NCBI GenBank assembly: GCA_022393335.1 | Contig: JAJEKB010020989.1 | Coordinates: 268,447 to 332,446, forward strand | Origin: Macrotrachela quadricornifera | Taxonomy: Eukaryota; Rotifera; Eurotatoria; Philodinida; Philodinidae | Reading direction: 5' to 3' | Length of the DNA: 64,000 nucleotides | In this document: in pieces, positions 37,030 through 49,800 of the stretch | Position numbering within the stretch: position 1 is the stretch's first letter | Layout: every line of letters starts with the position of its first letter | The notes under the pieces: generated by a model | The model's input: the letters and a program-made list of their open reading frames with translations, nothing else | Told to the model about the DNA's origin: nothing | Databases searched by the model: none | Program-made: the position numbers and the translations under genes

Positions 37030-39300
37030 ATGTCATCGTTTTTTCAACATATAGTAAGTGCACGGTCATTTTTTAAGATTGTAAGTTTAAAATATGATTG
37101 TATAAAATAGTTGATCCTGTTCGTTATAATAATCGGTTTTTGTACCATCAATATTCAATCAACAACAATCGAGTCAAAACATCAAAAAGATATAAAAAAT
37201 ATCGATGTTATTCAACTTAATGTTGGTGGTGAAACAATGATGACAACTCGTGAAACACTTACTCGCATTCAAAAATCAATTCTTTCAATAATGTTTAATG
37301 GAAGATGGGAACATAAATTACAGGTTGATAAAAAAGGAAATATCTTTTTAGATTTTAATCCAATTCTTTTTCGTCATTTACTTAATCAATTACAAATATT
37401 AGATACAAATAAGCCAATTCACTTTTATCCACCTTTGGAACCATCACTTGTTCAACCATTTAAAAAGATGCTTACAAAATTAGGTCTTAATCAATTATTA
37501 TCATTAGAAAAGAATATTATTAGTATTAATGTTGGCGGACAGATTATTACAAATCGACATACAACATTTACTAATGTGTATAATAATACTTTTAACATTA
37601 GTCTTTCATCATCTTCTAAAAATACAAAAATTAATAATAGTACAAATATATTTCTTGATTTTGATCCAAAACTATTTCGAAATCTTATCAATCAGTTACG
37701 AAAAAAAGAATCATTGAAAAATATAAGCAAGTTTAATGTATCATCATATAATGAAACGAATTCTTTCAAACGAGTTACCAATGATTTAAATGCGCATCGT
37801 AAGTAAAACACATGTCATGTTAGAATAGTGTATTATTATGCTTTTAGTTTAATTTCATTGTAATATAATTTGTAAGGGGTCGAAAATACGAGTTTTGAGT
37901 AACAGTTTTTGCCGTTTTTTACATCATTTGATAGAGGAAGAGTTGTTGATTATGAAAGTCTACTTTTTAGCCTTAGCAAATGTTTCCTTCCACTTGAAAA
38001 ATACGAAAAACTCGAACGATGTCATTTTTCGAAAAAAATACATCTTTTTAAAATATGCAAAATTTTTTATTTCTTTCCTTTTTTTCGATTCCTAAAAATA
38101 TTTTTTTTAAATTCAGCATTTTATTTATTGTCGAAAAGACATTAGGCTCTTAGAGCGTTATTTCAAATTTATTTATTTAAATATTTCTATTTTAAAAAAA
38201 TATTTTCATATAGTTTAAATAAGATTTTAGACGTGAATTACACTCTGAACAATGAATGAAAAGCATCATTTGAATTATTTAGTTTTATAAATATAGTTAT
38301 GTTTCGTTTTTTATTTTCAAATGTTTATTTTTATTAATCAAATTTGAAGAAAAGATTTTATTTTTCATTAAGTATGTTTCTTTATTGTCTTTTAGAACAA
38401 ATACGTCTTTTTACTAACAATACGAAATGGAAACAAAACGGAATTACTATTGCTGGAGGAAATGGAGAAGGAAAACAATTAAATCAACTTCATAATCCTG
38501 CAGCTATCTATATTGATGATGATAATCAACGAATTTATATTGCTGACTCTAACAATCATCGTATTCTTGAATGGAAATTTGGTGCAAACAGTGGTACAGT
38601 TGTTGCTGGTGGAAATGGAGTAGGAGATGATAGTGATCAACTCAGATTTCCAATCGATGTGATTGTTGATAAAAAGAATGACTCGCTTATCATTTGCGAT
38701 TCCTCGAACAAACGAGTAGTACGATGGTCTCGTGGAAATGTTACAGATGGGCAGATAATTATGTCTAATATTAGCTGTTCTAGACTAATAATGGATAATA
38801 ATGGAGATCTTTATGTTTTTGAGTTTGGAAGGTATGAATTGAAACGATGGAAAATAGGAGAGACAAATTACACAGTGGTAGCACGTATTAGATATCCTCA
38901 ATATAATCCTCATTTTATCTTTGTCGATCAAGATCAGTCAGTCTATATATCGGATACTAATTGTCATTGTGTGCAGAAATGGATAAAAGGTGCAAAAGAA
39001 GGAATTATTGTTGCTGCCCGGCAAGGTGTCGGGAAAAGTCTTAGACACTTGTTTTATCCTGCTGGACTGATTGTCGATAATTTGGGTATTGTCTATGTGG
39101 CTGACTCATCAAATAATCGAATAGTTCGTTGGTCACAAGGATCTCGAGAAGGTAGTATTGTTGTTGGTGGCAATGGACTAGGAAATCAACCTAATCAATT
39201 CTATAGTCCCAAAAGTTTATTATTTGATCAAGAAGGTAATCTCTATGTTGTCGATTATTACAATCAACGAGTTCAAAAATTCGAAGTTGATTTAAATTGA
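37030..39300 (+). CDS. Putative secreted T1/BTB-T1/BTB-NHL repeat protein
   Basis: Three-exon model: 37030-37053, 37111-37798, 38396-39300, giving 538 residues. The first intron (57 nt, GTAAGTG..AAAATAG) supplies an ATG and joins MSSFFQHI to LILFVIIIGFCTINIQS, a good signal peptide; the second exon alone has no upstream ATG. Residues about 44-110 are a potassium-channel tetramerisation (T1, KCTD-type) fold: VIQLNVGGETMMTTRETL, then FLDFNPILFRHLLNQLQ; about 145-215 is a second, degenerate T1 (ISINVGGQII, FLDFDPKLFRNLINQL). Exon 2 ends at a perfect donor GTAAGT (37799) and exon 3 begins after TTTTAG (38395) in the matching phase. Exon 3 encodes six NHL beta-propeller blades ending VVDYYNQRVQKFEV. 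If the 597-nt intron is wrong, these are two adjacent genes. Confidence 0.55.
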
Positions 39301-41252
39301 TGTTAACAGTGATATTACATCATTATCTGAACTCTCAATATTCAACCCCTTTATTTTTTATTCTCTTTACTTATTTTCATTTTTTAGTTTTTCTTAGTTT
39401 TCCTTAGCTGTATATATGTGTGTATGAACATGTAGAAAAACAGTCATATTGATTTTACTTTAGTAAAATAAAAGTTACATTCACCATCATCGAGATAATA
39501 ATTAAAATAATTTTATTTTGTACAATGGATTTTGACAGACACAAGTGTTTTTGTGAAAGAATACATAAATTGAAGAAGAAAAAAACAAATTAATTAGATA
39601 AAAGTCATTTGTTTTTAATAATAAAATATTTTTTTATCGAATTTTTTATGCTGGCTAGACGAAGGGAGTGGACAGAAAATAGCGTTGATCGAAAAAAATT
39701 TGTGGCTTATATTTGCAATACTGGAGACACCGGTTGTTTTCTAGGAACGTCTAAGAAGCAGAAGGATTACTCAGATTGTTACAATGTTTAAAGCTCATAT
39801 TTTGCCAAAAGATAAGAGTTCATTAGACAGGAAACTGACGCATTGTCACATCTTTTTCTTATGATCTCCGGTAAAGTGATCTGAACCAATATAATACAAC
39901 AGAAAATAAGGTGTTCGTAGTGAAAGTGAGGGTGAGGGTGTGAGTCGAGCCATTGCTATCATGATTTCATCTTTGCTAAGGAATTCTTCAGACGGCTCTG
40001 ACATAATGTATACATATCTGCCCAGATGATCAGAAGAATGATCACAAACAACATACATAGATGTATAACTTACTGTCTTTACTAACATAAAATGACTCGA
40101 ACTTTATTTTGATATGATTTTCTTGGAATTTAAACCATTTTCGGTAGATAATTCACCGATCATGAATCAACTAAAACTAAGGAAGATTCAGTAATAATCA
40201 TTATACACTCCGTTCCTCATTCATTTTTATTTTGATCTATCTTTCAATTAATATTATGTTAATAAATGATTAAAATAATGCTTAAAAACTTTAAATATAG
40301 CAGTACTACAAAATAAAATAAAGAAGAATAAAAATTTATATTTTAACAAATTTTATAATGTGTAGTATGAGAAAAATAAATAAATATTTGCGAATGAATC
40401 ATATGTATTTTGAACAATTTCATCAATAAAACTCGGCAAAAGAATCTCCATCATAGAATCTTCCTTTATCATGTTAATTACCATCAATCAATCATAATTA
40501 TTGCACAATCACTAGAGATCTATGTCACAAGACAAACATAAATTTATTCCAATATTAATAGACGTCGAGCAAATTTCTCACATCACTTTTAACATTACCG
40601 ATAGAACTAATCTATCGTATATTCGATCATCATGATGAAGTTAATATTCTGTTGTCTATGCAAAATATTTGTGTAAACACATTAATTCGATCATAAGCAC
40701 TTATTCACGATACCAGATAAATTTCTTCTTTATTAAAAACTTCTATTATTGTCATTTTTTCAGACATCATTTATTTTTAGAATATAATACTTTTGTTTTG
40801 ATCGCAACTTTTCAGAATGAATAGGTAAGATTCTATATCTCTTTTAAAACCTACGATGTACGTATTAACAAAAAGTAATGGTATTATTATAGAAGAGAAA
40901 ATTAAAATGAAAAAGATTAAATTTGATCAAAGATAATAGCAATGAATACATTAGCTACTTTCTAGATGATACTATCAGATTTTTATTCTAAATGTTGAAT
41001 ATTTTTTTCTGGATTTATATCATATATCATTAGATTGTCAAGGAAGCCATTCTTAAGTTCCTCGCCTCCACATTAATGTTTTATGATGGCAAATTTTGTG
41101 ATTGGTTAATTTACAGTGAATGAAATGTTTTCTTGCATCGTGCTAGTTTCTCATTGATCTTTTAATAAATATTGGATTGTGGATTTTTATCAAACAGTAA
41201 CACACGAACAGAACAAGAACAAACCGCGATAAAAGTGCATGCATCATAGACA
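39301..41252. other. Noncoding DNA between the NHL gene and the hydrolase
   Basis: Short GTGAGGGTGAGGG-type simple repeat near 39925-39950; otherwise AT-rich. ORFs at 39609 and 39846 are not protein-like. Confidence 0.4.
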
Positions 41253-43000
41253 ATGTCTACAAGAGTCAATAATAACAATGTGCATGGTATAGTAGCGCCT
41301 GGTTGGGAGAATGTACGTGCAATTTTCGAACAAAATTTAGCTGATGGAGTGGATCTTGGTGCCAGTTTATGTATTTATCATCGAGGCCAATGTGTTGTAG
41401 ACTTGAGTGGTGGTTGGAAAGATGTAGAGAAGACAAAACCTTATACACCAGAAACACTACAGGTAGTTTTCTCAACATCGAAAGGAGTCATGGCTGCAGC
41501 TATGGCTTTGTGTGTCGACAGAGGATGGCTTGACTACGATGCACCAGTGGCAAAATATTGGCCAGAGTTCGCTACTAATGGAAAAGAAGTATGTAAGAGC
41601 AGTTACCCTAAACTGTCCACATAATTATTGAATTATTAATAGTTCAATAATTACGTGGGCAGTTTAGGGATTGCATCTTGATGAAGACTTTTTTTTTAAG
41701 GACATCACTGTAGCAGAAATGCTTTCTCATCGAGCTGGCTTGCCTTATGTCAGTGAACAATTGACAGTAGATGATGTATACAATTGGTCTCGGATCACTT
41801 CTTTGTTAGCTGCCGAAAAACCACATTGGGTACCTGGATCAGCTCATGCATATCATGCGCATACGCTTGGGTTTTTAGCTGGCGAATTAGTGCATCGAGT
41901 TGATCCGAAGAAACGTTCATATAGTCAATTTATTCATGATGAACTAGATGACGGTTTCTATATGGGTATATCTGATGACCAGATCGAAGCACGTGTTGCT
42001 CCTCTCATCGAAAAACCGGTAAACAAAGAAGCAGATGTATACTAACTCGATAGAGAAAAAGGGCTATTTTTCTTCACTTATGGTGATTAGTATATAAAAC
42101 TCATTTTCATATGTTAAAGATAATTACTAAACTATGAGTAACTTATAATTTATTCAGAACTTCAGCAGAATAATCTTTTCTCATTTATATCTCTGTTTAA
42201 AGTGCAATATTCTCAGCAAATTAAATTTGAATGATGAGAAAAAAATTATGCTGAAGTTCTGAATCGATAACTTTGAAATGCAAAAAAAGATTCAGATGTG
42301 GTGTTTTGATGTTAGTTTCTTGCTTAAGGCTAATACTAATATTGTCGCTGCACCGTCAATGTCTTCATCAGTTGAAAAAACCTTTACACTCAGCGGTGCT
42401 ATTCTTTTTAATCAACCCGACGGTGAAATGCTTTTTAACTCGCCTCGAATACATCAAGCTGAAATGCCAGGTACTAATGGCATTACTAATGCTCGTTCAC
42501 TGGCTCGCATTTATGCATTGCTCATTGGAGATATTAACGAGAATGGAATAATAAAAAAGCGCCTTGTAGATAAGGAAACATTGGCACGAGCAACAACCAA
42601 CGTGACACCTGTGGGTGAGCCCGAGAAAAACTCGTATGCATTAAAAACATCATTTGCCAAAGGTGGTTTTCAAGTATATGGAGAGATTTTCAATGTATGG
42701 GGTGAAGGTGTCTTTGGTCATTCAGGTAAGCTGTTGACAAATACTGCTTAATTTTCTCTTGTTCAAAAAATAAACAGCCTCTCTCTATATCTCTGAAATA
42801 ATCAATGAAAATATCATGTATATGAAGAATTTTTCTATCTAGGTCTAGGTGGCAGCTGCGTCTTTGGATATCTTCCAGATGAATTGGCCTATGCATATGT
42901 GTGCAATCTACTTGATAATACTGTAGTTGATATTGATCCACGTACTCTTCGTCTTGTTGAAGCAATCAAAGATGTCATTATTGATTTGAACACATCATAA
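41253..43000 (+). CDS. Beta-lactamase-fold serine hydrolase (LACT/family VIII esterase-like)
   Basis: Four exons: 41253-41588, 41701-42018, 42329-42725, 42843-43000; all introns are GT..AG and all junctions keep frame, giving 402 residues ending at TAA. The penicillin-binding/class C beta-lactamase fold is shown by S-T-S-K at 74-77 (catalytic Ser74 and Lys77) in VVFSTSKGVMAAAMAL, the MLSHRAGLPY block after the first junction, the Tyr motif in HAYHAHTLGFLAGELVHRV, and a C-terminal FGHSGLGGS Gly-rich strand formed exactly across the last junction. Animals use such proteins (C. elegans lact genes, LACTB relatives) as hydrolases of unclear substrate; antibiotic resistance should not be assumed. 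No signal peptide. The introns argue for a resident nuclear gene even if the family is ultimately bacterial. Confidence 0.85.
41606..41669. repeat. Hairpin inside the first intron of the hydrolase
   Basis: Two 27-nt arms (41606-41632, 41643-41669) starting CCCTAAACTG and ending CAGTTTAGGG, with two or three mismatches and a 10-nt loop. It makes up more than half of the 112-nt intron and could be a tiny MITE. Confidence 0.75.
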
Positions 43001-43884
43001 TACTATTTTTCTCGAACAGAAGATAGAATAGAATGAAAAATCTGCTTATTATTAATGTAATCTGCTGCTCATTTTAGAATCAGAATTGTTGTCATACGAT
43101 TAATTTAAAGAAAATGATAGTTAAGTTTTTATATGTAGTTAGATATCATTCCACTATAAATTGGAATTTGATTCTTCTCAATGTTATACTCATGAGAATG
43201 CATCTTTTATTGAAACAGTTAAAGTGATCAACTCCTGAAAAACAGCAAACCATAAATATCTGATTTATTTCTTAAAGTGTTATAAAAAGAACGAATAATA
43301 AAACTATTTATCCATAGAGATCAGACAAAGTTGGATTAAAATAAGTAGAGACTGAGTTTTTACTTGATTGCTTCAGTACATTACAAAACGTAGCTTTCTA
43401 TCTTTCTTAATTAATGAGTTTGCTTCACTTTACGTTGTAGTTGAATATTTTCGAAATAATAATTTTCATCAGGTTCTGTAAAAGTGATTTTCTTTCGCAA
43501 AAATTTTGAGAAATATAATTCTAAAACTACGACTTCATTCATTTTTTTCTACAGTGCAAAATTTTTCAAAGAATTTCCTCGTGACTTGACACGCTTATGA
43601 AGATAATAGAAATTGCTCTAATTTCTTTTTTGAAGAAATCTAAATGTCGATATTTACTTATATATTATAATCAAGATAAAAACAAACGGTAATATTTTAA
43701 AAAAGTATTAGATATGATCTATTACAAAACTGATGATAGAACATTCACATATATCGATACATTTTCTGCTATGAAAATAATAAAATATTTAACACAGATA
43801 ATTATAGTATCCAATGAGAAAAGAAAAAAACATACTTAAAATAATAAATAATAAAAATAGAAGTATTGTCTTTATTGTTTTAGT
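43001..43884. other. Shared 3' flank of convergent hydrolase and carboxylase genes
   Basis: AT-rich noncoding DNA between two genes transcribed toward each other. No ORF or repeat of note. Confidence 0.5.
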
Positions 43885-46800
43885 TTAAAATTCGAATTCA
43901 GTTTGTTGTTCATTATTTATATTTTCCCGTAGATCTAATAAAAGATCAGGATAAATTTGAAGTAACCTTTAAATAAACAAAGACAAAAAAAAAAGCATTT
44001 TAATAAATTTTCAAAATAATAAAATTAACTGATGAATATTTTTTAGAGCATTTTGTTTTTCTAGTTGTTTTATACGATTATTTATTGATAATGATACATC
44101 AAATTGTTCAAGCCATTCCGCAACAATTTTATCTTTTGTCCATTGTGAAATCTAAATAATTTGTTTGTTTTTTTTCTAAATTGTAATAATAATAAAAACA
44201 AAATAAAACATTCTCACATCATTATTTTTATCTTCATTAAACCATTGTTGAAGATAATTTAAAGCTATTTGATAATTAATTGTTGGTTCAGCAGTAAGAA
44301 TTACTTTAATTGCATGATTTTCACCTAAACGACGTTTTAATCTCCAATAAAAAAATTCACGACTTGTTTTCCAATCAAGTATATCCTTTAAATAAACAAA
44401 AAATGAATTTAAGGTCCCATCCTCTCTCAAAAATCGATCTTAGCTTCGATACATTCAAAACAGGTTGAAGTAACAAGGCTATAGTAAAATTTTCAACTTA
44501 CTCGAATAACACCTTTTTCTAACATTCGACCTGGTGTATCATGTAAATCACAAAACATAATAGCAGCTTGTTGATAAATAGGTAATAAAATTTTTTCTCT
44601 TTCATTTAATTGTTTTTCAAGATCTATTTTAATATTATTTGTTGTACATGTAGCTATTTCTTTAATTAATTCTCGACAAATATTATCAAGTTGATGTATT
44701 GTACGTATTAATTCTTTTTTACGATATTTTATTTCAACTGTACCTTCTGGTTCAAGTATACCACCACGACTCAATCGATCAGCATACATTTCCATATAAC
44801 GTAAATTAATTGTTGGATCAATAACAACCCATGCACCACCACGTAATTCACCATATGGAGGTATATAAGTAAATACAGGTTGTTCATATTTACGTAAAGC
44901 ATCAACAATATAAGCACCAAATTTAATTATTTCATCATACATATCTTTCATTCCACCACTAAAACCACGCCAATTAGCAAATATTATTAATGGTAAATTT
45001 TCACGTTTAAAATCATTTATTGCTTGAGCTGTTTTAAATGCTGAATCAGGAAACCATACTTGACCAGCTTGTTGAATTTTATGAGCATCAAAATCAAAAC
45101 TAGCTGGATCAATTGGTTGTTCTAATTCAACTGTACGAGTTTCAACAGCAATAACACCCATAGCTAAAAAACCAAAAAATAATATTATAGAAATTACTTT
45201 TTTTTAATTATTAAAAATACATACGAATTCCACCAAGACGAGCACGACCACATACAACAGTTTTAGCCCAACCTTTCATTATTTCAACAAATGAATCTCG
45301 ATCAAAAAAACCTGATTGAAATATTGTTGATGTACTTTCATCATTAGGATTTATATATTGTTCTCGTCCTTGAATCATATGTCTTGGATCATATGGTGTT
45401 GATGTTGGAATAAAATCAATTGAACGATTAATTGGATCATGAATTATTGGTAATATTGGTGGTAAATGTAATATTGTTTCAGGCATATAAGAAAGCCATT
45501 GAAGTATAAGTAAACATCCTTCAAAATCATCTTTAACAACATCATGTGTAATACCATTATTAAACATAATTTGTGTACCACCTAATTGATTATTATTATT
45601 ATAAATTTCTCGACCAAGAAGTTTATTGAGTGCATTTGCACCAGTTAATATAATAGGAGAATTTTCAACTTGTATTACACGAGAACCAAGTCGAACAAGA
45701 TAAGCACCAATACCAACAGATCGACATGTTACTAAACTAATTGTTGGCTAGAAAAAAAATAAAATAAAATAACCTATTCTATATAGAATAAAATAAAAAA
45801 ACAAATATTTACAATAACATTATATGCATGTGATGTTTCACCAGCAATCATTCCTGATCCACGTAAATTTTCTATACTTATACAATTTTCATTTCCAATA
45901 ATATCAGTTATTTTATGTCTTAATTCTCCATCTTCATTTATTATTTCTGTTCGTACACAATTCATATTTGATATACGTGAATAATCTTCTAATGTGAAAT
46001 ATAAATAATGTATACCTTTATCAATATCTTTTGAATTATTCCATGCAATACGATAAAGAGATTTTATTTCTTCAGCAAGACCAATACGTGCACCACTATT
46101 TGCTGATATATATATACGTGGTATACCTTCTAAACGTGATAATTTTGATGCACGTTGAAATAATAAACCTTCTTCTATACTAAATGAACCCATTTTATAT
46201 GTTATATCATTAGCAATAACAATTATTGTACGACCATGTGGACATTCAGGTGTTTTCATATGAATACGCCATGCAACAATACCACAATCATTTTCTGCTG
46301 GTGGACGTCTATATGTTATAAGACCACATTGTTGAAGTTTATCATTTGTTTCATCGGGGAAGAATTGTAATGATTTTGCTGTTGGACTTGATGAAGTAGA
46401 ATTTAAAGAGTTATTATTATTAATAACAGGTGTTGATGTTGCTCTTTGTAATGATGTATCTAGTAATTGAATAGAAACTAATGATAGTAAAGATAGTCCT
46501 CTTCCCTCAAAAATAAAGAACTTATATTCAAACTCTAGTTCCTGAAAAATCGTTTTCATTATTCTAGAACTGTTTGAACAATATATTTCAATTAAATTTA
46601 CTCATAATAATAATTCTTTCTATTTTACCTTGATATGTATCATCAAGTATAAGTTCTTGATAAGTAAAATGATCATTTGGTATTGATTGATCTTTAAGTT
46701 TATTTAATTCAAAATATTGTTCCCATGTTAATACTAAAGCTCGTCGAAACATTTCAGGAAAATCATAAACATATGTTGTATTATTTGATTGAGCAGTAAA

Positions 46801-49800
46801 ACGTTTATATTGTAATTGATCTTTTGTTAAATATGCTTCATGTAATGTTTGACCATCTAATGGACCTATTTTACTAATATCATATGTTTGAAATATAGTT
46901 TCTCCTGTAGATGAATTTGTTACTTCACGATAAAGTGATATATCAAGTTGATAAACATTTTCATATGTTACAAACATTCGAAATGGTAATGGTTCAGAAT
47001 CTGGTGTTAATCGTATTGTCATTTTTAATTCTGCTTGAAGAATACGAAGTTTCCATAAACGATTACCTTGAAATTGAGAAGAAAAAAAAAATCTGTTAAT
47101 TCAATCCTTATAAGATTAAAATATGAAACACACCATAACTAATTATCATTTTTCGAACAGTTTCTTCAAGTTTACTTGGTTCAATACAAACAGTTGGTAC
47201 AAAACACATAAATATATGATTACAATCTGTTTTACTTGCTAATGGATGTAAACTTGCTATTTCTAATTCATGCATAGCTTCAAGTAATATACGTTCAGCT
47301 TCATTTTGTAAATAATTATAATTAGCTTCTTTATTTACAAAATCTGAATGACGTATAATTGAACGTGCAAATAAACGATAATCAGTTGTATTATGTTGTG
47401 TATTATAATTTTTTCCTTTGCCTAAATAAACATGTACTTTATTATTTGATGATGGAATAAATTCTAAATCAAATGAACGTAAACGATAAAGTTCAAGTTG
47501 ATAAGCAAGTCCTGGTTCAAGATTTCGATAGATTTTATCTTCTTCAAACTAAAAACGAAAAGAATGAATGAATAAAAATTAAATTTTTTATTTTCTATTA
47601 CATCTAATCGTTTTCGATATGTATAATAAATTGGGAATTGACGCTAGAAAAATTTTAATAAAAATATTATTTTATTTTATTTCATTTTACCTTTCTTGCA
47701 AGAAAAAATGTAACACGACGAATATTTTTTGCAATACAAATTTCTCTCTAAAATATTAGAAATTAATTTTTCTTTTATACGTATATATATACACATACTT
47801 TTGATTGTATAAAATCAAAAAATATATCTTCAAGTCTAGAATTTTTTTGAAGATTAGTATCATCTTTAATAAATACATAAACAAGATTTGTTGCATCATC
47901 AACCTAATAATAATCATAGAAAGTATTTTTATTGAAAAACAAATCATTTTTTTTTACTTTGATACTAGTTTTTCGTGCAGCTAATCTGTCTAATGAAGAT
48001 TGTCTATTATATATTGGTACTGATCTAAAATCAACAATTGATCAATGAATATTCGAATATTTCAAGAAGAAAAACATGAATTCCTGTTTTTTCTTTTGGA
48101 CATACTTTGAAGAAAATGGTATTATTAATTCATCAAAATAACTAAAATATAAAATATAATTATTAATTTTATTTTATTTATAATACCCTATTAATAAACT
48201 AACTTTTTTGCTCGTTCTAAATTATCAAAAGCAGCTATTATACCCGTACGTTGAAATATATTTGAATCATCATCTTTAACTATCATATCATCATTAGAAT
48301 GACCATTTTTAACCATATATTCACGTTGAAATATTCTATAAATAATTATATATGTATATTTAAAAAAAAACTAAATATTTTATACCGATTTGGATGATTA
48401 ATTGGTAAATATAATGAAAATTGAACTACACATGTGCCATCTGAAAGGTAACTATGTTGAATACTATTAAGTTCATAGGATATATAAGATCGACGAATAT
48501 AAACCTAAGAAATTTTATCATGATATTAATAGGAATATAGTTTTTAGAAATATTTACTTCAAGTGCAGATTGACGCACTTGTATATTTGGATGAAAATAG
48601 AAACTATGTAAAACATCAAGAATACTTGTTTCTGATAAAACTAATTTCTAAAAAATCTTTTTTTGTTAAATAAAAAATAAAAAAATTCGTTTTATTTACT
48701 TGTAATTCTTCTTGGCATAATTCATGTCCATACATATCAATAGCACTTAAAAATATTGATTCCATTTGATTATGTCGTAATTCATATGATGGTTGTTGAA
48801 ATGTAATTAATATTTGTCGTGATTTTAATGCAACTTGTGAATTATTTCTATGTGTTAATAATGTTAATTTTCTTAATAATTCTGGTAATTCATCTGTTAA
48901 TGTTTGATCATATTTAAATAATAAATCAATTAACATAATAATAAGAGCATTTTTCGAACTATAATTTGCATGTGAAAAAACAATTTCAACAACTTTATGT
49001 ATATCAATTTTATGTTTATCACGTATTTGTGCTAAACATTTATCATAATGTTCATATTGAAATAATATTTCAATATCTAAATATTTTTTTATTAAATCTA
49101 TTATAACTGTTTTCATATGTCCTTTAATTCCAATACGATAGCGTTCTGCTAATTCTTTAAGACTTTGTAATGTTGTAAAAAATGTATCTTTTTCTGTATG
49201 ATTTTCTAATTTATTACCATAATTATCAATAATTGATATAATTGATTGTGATGGAAATTGTGTTAATATAGATGTTAAATTACAACGATAATTTTTCATT
49301 AATTTTTTTATTTCTTTTACAATTTCTTTTGGTATACGTTCAGATATATTTGATAAAATATCTTCAATTTCAAGTAATGGTAATGATGGATCACGTAAAA
49401 CAGAAAATAATTTTTCAACATTTAATTTAAGTCTTTCATAAAAATATGGTTCAGGATATGTATAACCAATAAGAATATTTTCTAATATTTGTTTTGTTGT
49501 TTGAAATATTTGATTTAATTTTGTACTTATTGAATAATTTTTTATTTCAAAATTAAATTTACCATCATATAATTTTGGTTTTTGAATTTCATGTGGATCA
49601 TCAAAAATTATATAGGCAAGAATAGATGAAGCATCAATCGTAGAACCAGGACGTTTATTCCATTGAAGACTGAAAACAATATATCAATATGTTATATTTA
49701 TTTGAAATTTTAAACTTACCACCCTTTAGATGGACATCGAAGATGAGTAACCATTTTCATAACTTCCAGTTCTGCATAAATTTCTCCTGCTTCAATTCTA

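Noticed and set aside
41253..43000. Recent bacterial gene transfer for the beta-lactamase-fold hydrolase
   Set aside because: It has three canonical short introns and base composition like its neighbours, and animals have related LACT genes; recent transfer is not supported by the sequence alone.
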